Source: Nymphaea colorata (taxonomy: Eukaryota; Streptophyta; Magnoliopsida; Nymphaeales; Nymphaeaceae). Taken from it: a stretch of DNA of 64,000 nucleotides. The notes below the pieces were generated by a model. That model made no database searches. It worked only from the letters and a program-made list of their open reading frames with translations, and was not told where the DNA came from. The stretch is taken from assembly GCF_008831285.2 (NCBI RefSeq), contig NC_045145.1, positions 18,864,040 to 18,928,039 of the forward strand. The letters are read 5' to 3'. The position numbers and the translations under genes are program-made. Shown in pieces: positions 63,319 through 64,000 of this stretch; positions within the stretch are counted from its first letter, which is position 1, and every line of letters starts with the position of its first letter.

Positions 63319-63340
63319 GCCCGTCACTTAAGTGACGGGC
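63319..63340. repeat. 22-bp perfect palindrome in the LTR
   Basis: Left half GCCCGTCACTT is followed directly by its reverse complement, with no spacer. It lies in the U3 part of the putative LTR and could bind dimeric proteins or form a cruciform. Confidence 0.95.
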
Positions 63341-63970
63341 GGGTGAAGGAGAAGGCACCCGATGGTGCCCCTCCCTCTCGCGACGCCTCACACATCTCTC
63401 TCTCTCGTTTTTCATTTGGGGAAAAAGAAGAGGGTTTCCTCTTGTGGCTGCTCACATCAAGAGGAGAGGAAGAAGAGAAAGGCAAGGAGGAGAAGAAGGA
63501 GAAATCGCAGCAAGGTGCGTGGGTCGATTGGCACGCCAAGAAGAAAGAGGAAAGACAAAGAAGAAAGAGAAAATGAAGGGAGTCTTCATTGGGTGATTTC
63601 TTTCTTGAATCTTTGGAGCTCTTTCTTTCATTCGTATAAGAGATATATATTGCTCTCTTGAGTTCACTGTTTTTCTTAAAACAGTAGGGATATTGTTGCT
63701 CGTGTATTTGGCTCCTTTTCTTGATATATAGAAAGTCTCTCTTGCCCGTGGTTTTTTACCCCATTATTGGGGGTTTTTCCACGTAAATTGGTGTCTCCTT
63801 TTTCTTGCATCTCTAGCATATATTTTGATATATATTGCTGCAACATTGGTGTTGGAATCTCGATCTTATGCACGCTGCCCTGTAATTCCGTTTTTCAGCA
63901 GTTTTGTGGTGGTTTGCCCTATTTTATTGTTGTTCAAGCATTCTTGTTGGGGGACACGACTATAACAAAG

Positions 63971-64000
63971 TGGTATCAGAGCCAGGTTAGCACCAGGTTA
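63971..64000 (+). mobile_element. Primer-binding site and internal start of the retrotransposon
   Basis: TGGTATCAGAGC followed by CAGGTT: the classic primer-binding site complementary to the 3' end of plant initiator methionine tRNA, from which minus-strand cDNA synthesis starts. The gag-pol region would follow beyond the right edge. Confidence 0.9.

Larger units (their letters stand above)
63280..63967 (+). mobile_element. 5' long terminal repeat of an LTR retrotransposon, probably Copia
   Basis: Starts TGTTGGGT and ends TATAACA, giving the expected TG...CA with TGTT/AACA short inverted ends. The primer-binding site follows after three bases. The inner part has TATA-like AT-rich stretches (about 63637-63655) and a CGTGG...CCACGTAA stem with a CCCC/GGGG core (63747-63785), a shape seen in plant Copia LTRs. 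The start is inferred from the TGTT/AACA symmetry; the second LTR and target-site duplication lie outside the window. Confidence 0.7.

Noticed and set aside
63343-63661. Lys/Arg/Glu-rich open frames near the right end
   Set aside because: They lie inside the LTR and come from purine-rich low-complexity sequence; LTRs are not expected to code.

Overview
This is nuclear DNA of a flowering plant. Genes are split by GT-AG introns of 69 bases to 5 kb. They encode plant families (Alfin-like PHD, WAV2-type hydrolase, BIG GRAIN 1-like, TRF-like MYB), spacers are AT-rich with many microsatellites, and small DNA transposons and an LTR retrotransposon are present. The sequence does not fix the species. 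I see no tRNA, rRNA, CRISPR or organelle sequence.

Layout. 352-511: last coding exon of an unidentified gene cut by the left edge. 2739-6151 (+): Alfin-like PHD histone reader, 5 exons. 8973-14209 (+): WAV2/ABHD13-type alpha/beta hydrolase, 7 exons, convergent with 15815-20161 (-): glycinamide ribonucleotide synthetase (PUR2, purine synthesis, probably plastid), 4 exons. A 5.3 kb spacer with microsatellites and a perfect 62-bp tandem duplication separates PUR2 head-to-head from 25495-29771 (+): an AYR1-like short-chain dehydrogenase, 3 exons. 29772-33987 holds a Tourist-like MITE and two tandem duplications. 33988-35208 (-): intronless BIG GRAIN 1-like gene. 35209-42491 is a 7.3 kb stretch with no recognisable gene. 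42492-51078 (-): TRF-like single-MYB gene, 8 exons, with a hAT-like MITE and two duplications in its introns. 53898-59374 (-): small UPF0729 (C18orf32-like) membrane protein whose first coding exon is only the ATG. Its 5 kb last intron carries a 1.5 kb TIR element (TAA target sites) that contains a broken EVE-domain gene fragment. 63280 to the right edge: 5' LTR, primer-binding site and start of an LTR retrotransposon (probably Copia).

The genes are ordinary housekeeping and regulatory genes and form no operon or pathway cluster. The most unusual content is mobile: the gene-capturing Harbinger-like element, three MITEs or MITE ends, and the LTR element with nested palindromes. I found no clearly new multi-gene system. 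All exon models were built by hand from reading frames, splice signals and remembered family alignments. Every coding model closes in frame, but no transcript or database evidence was available.
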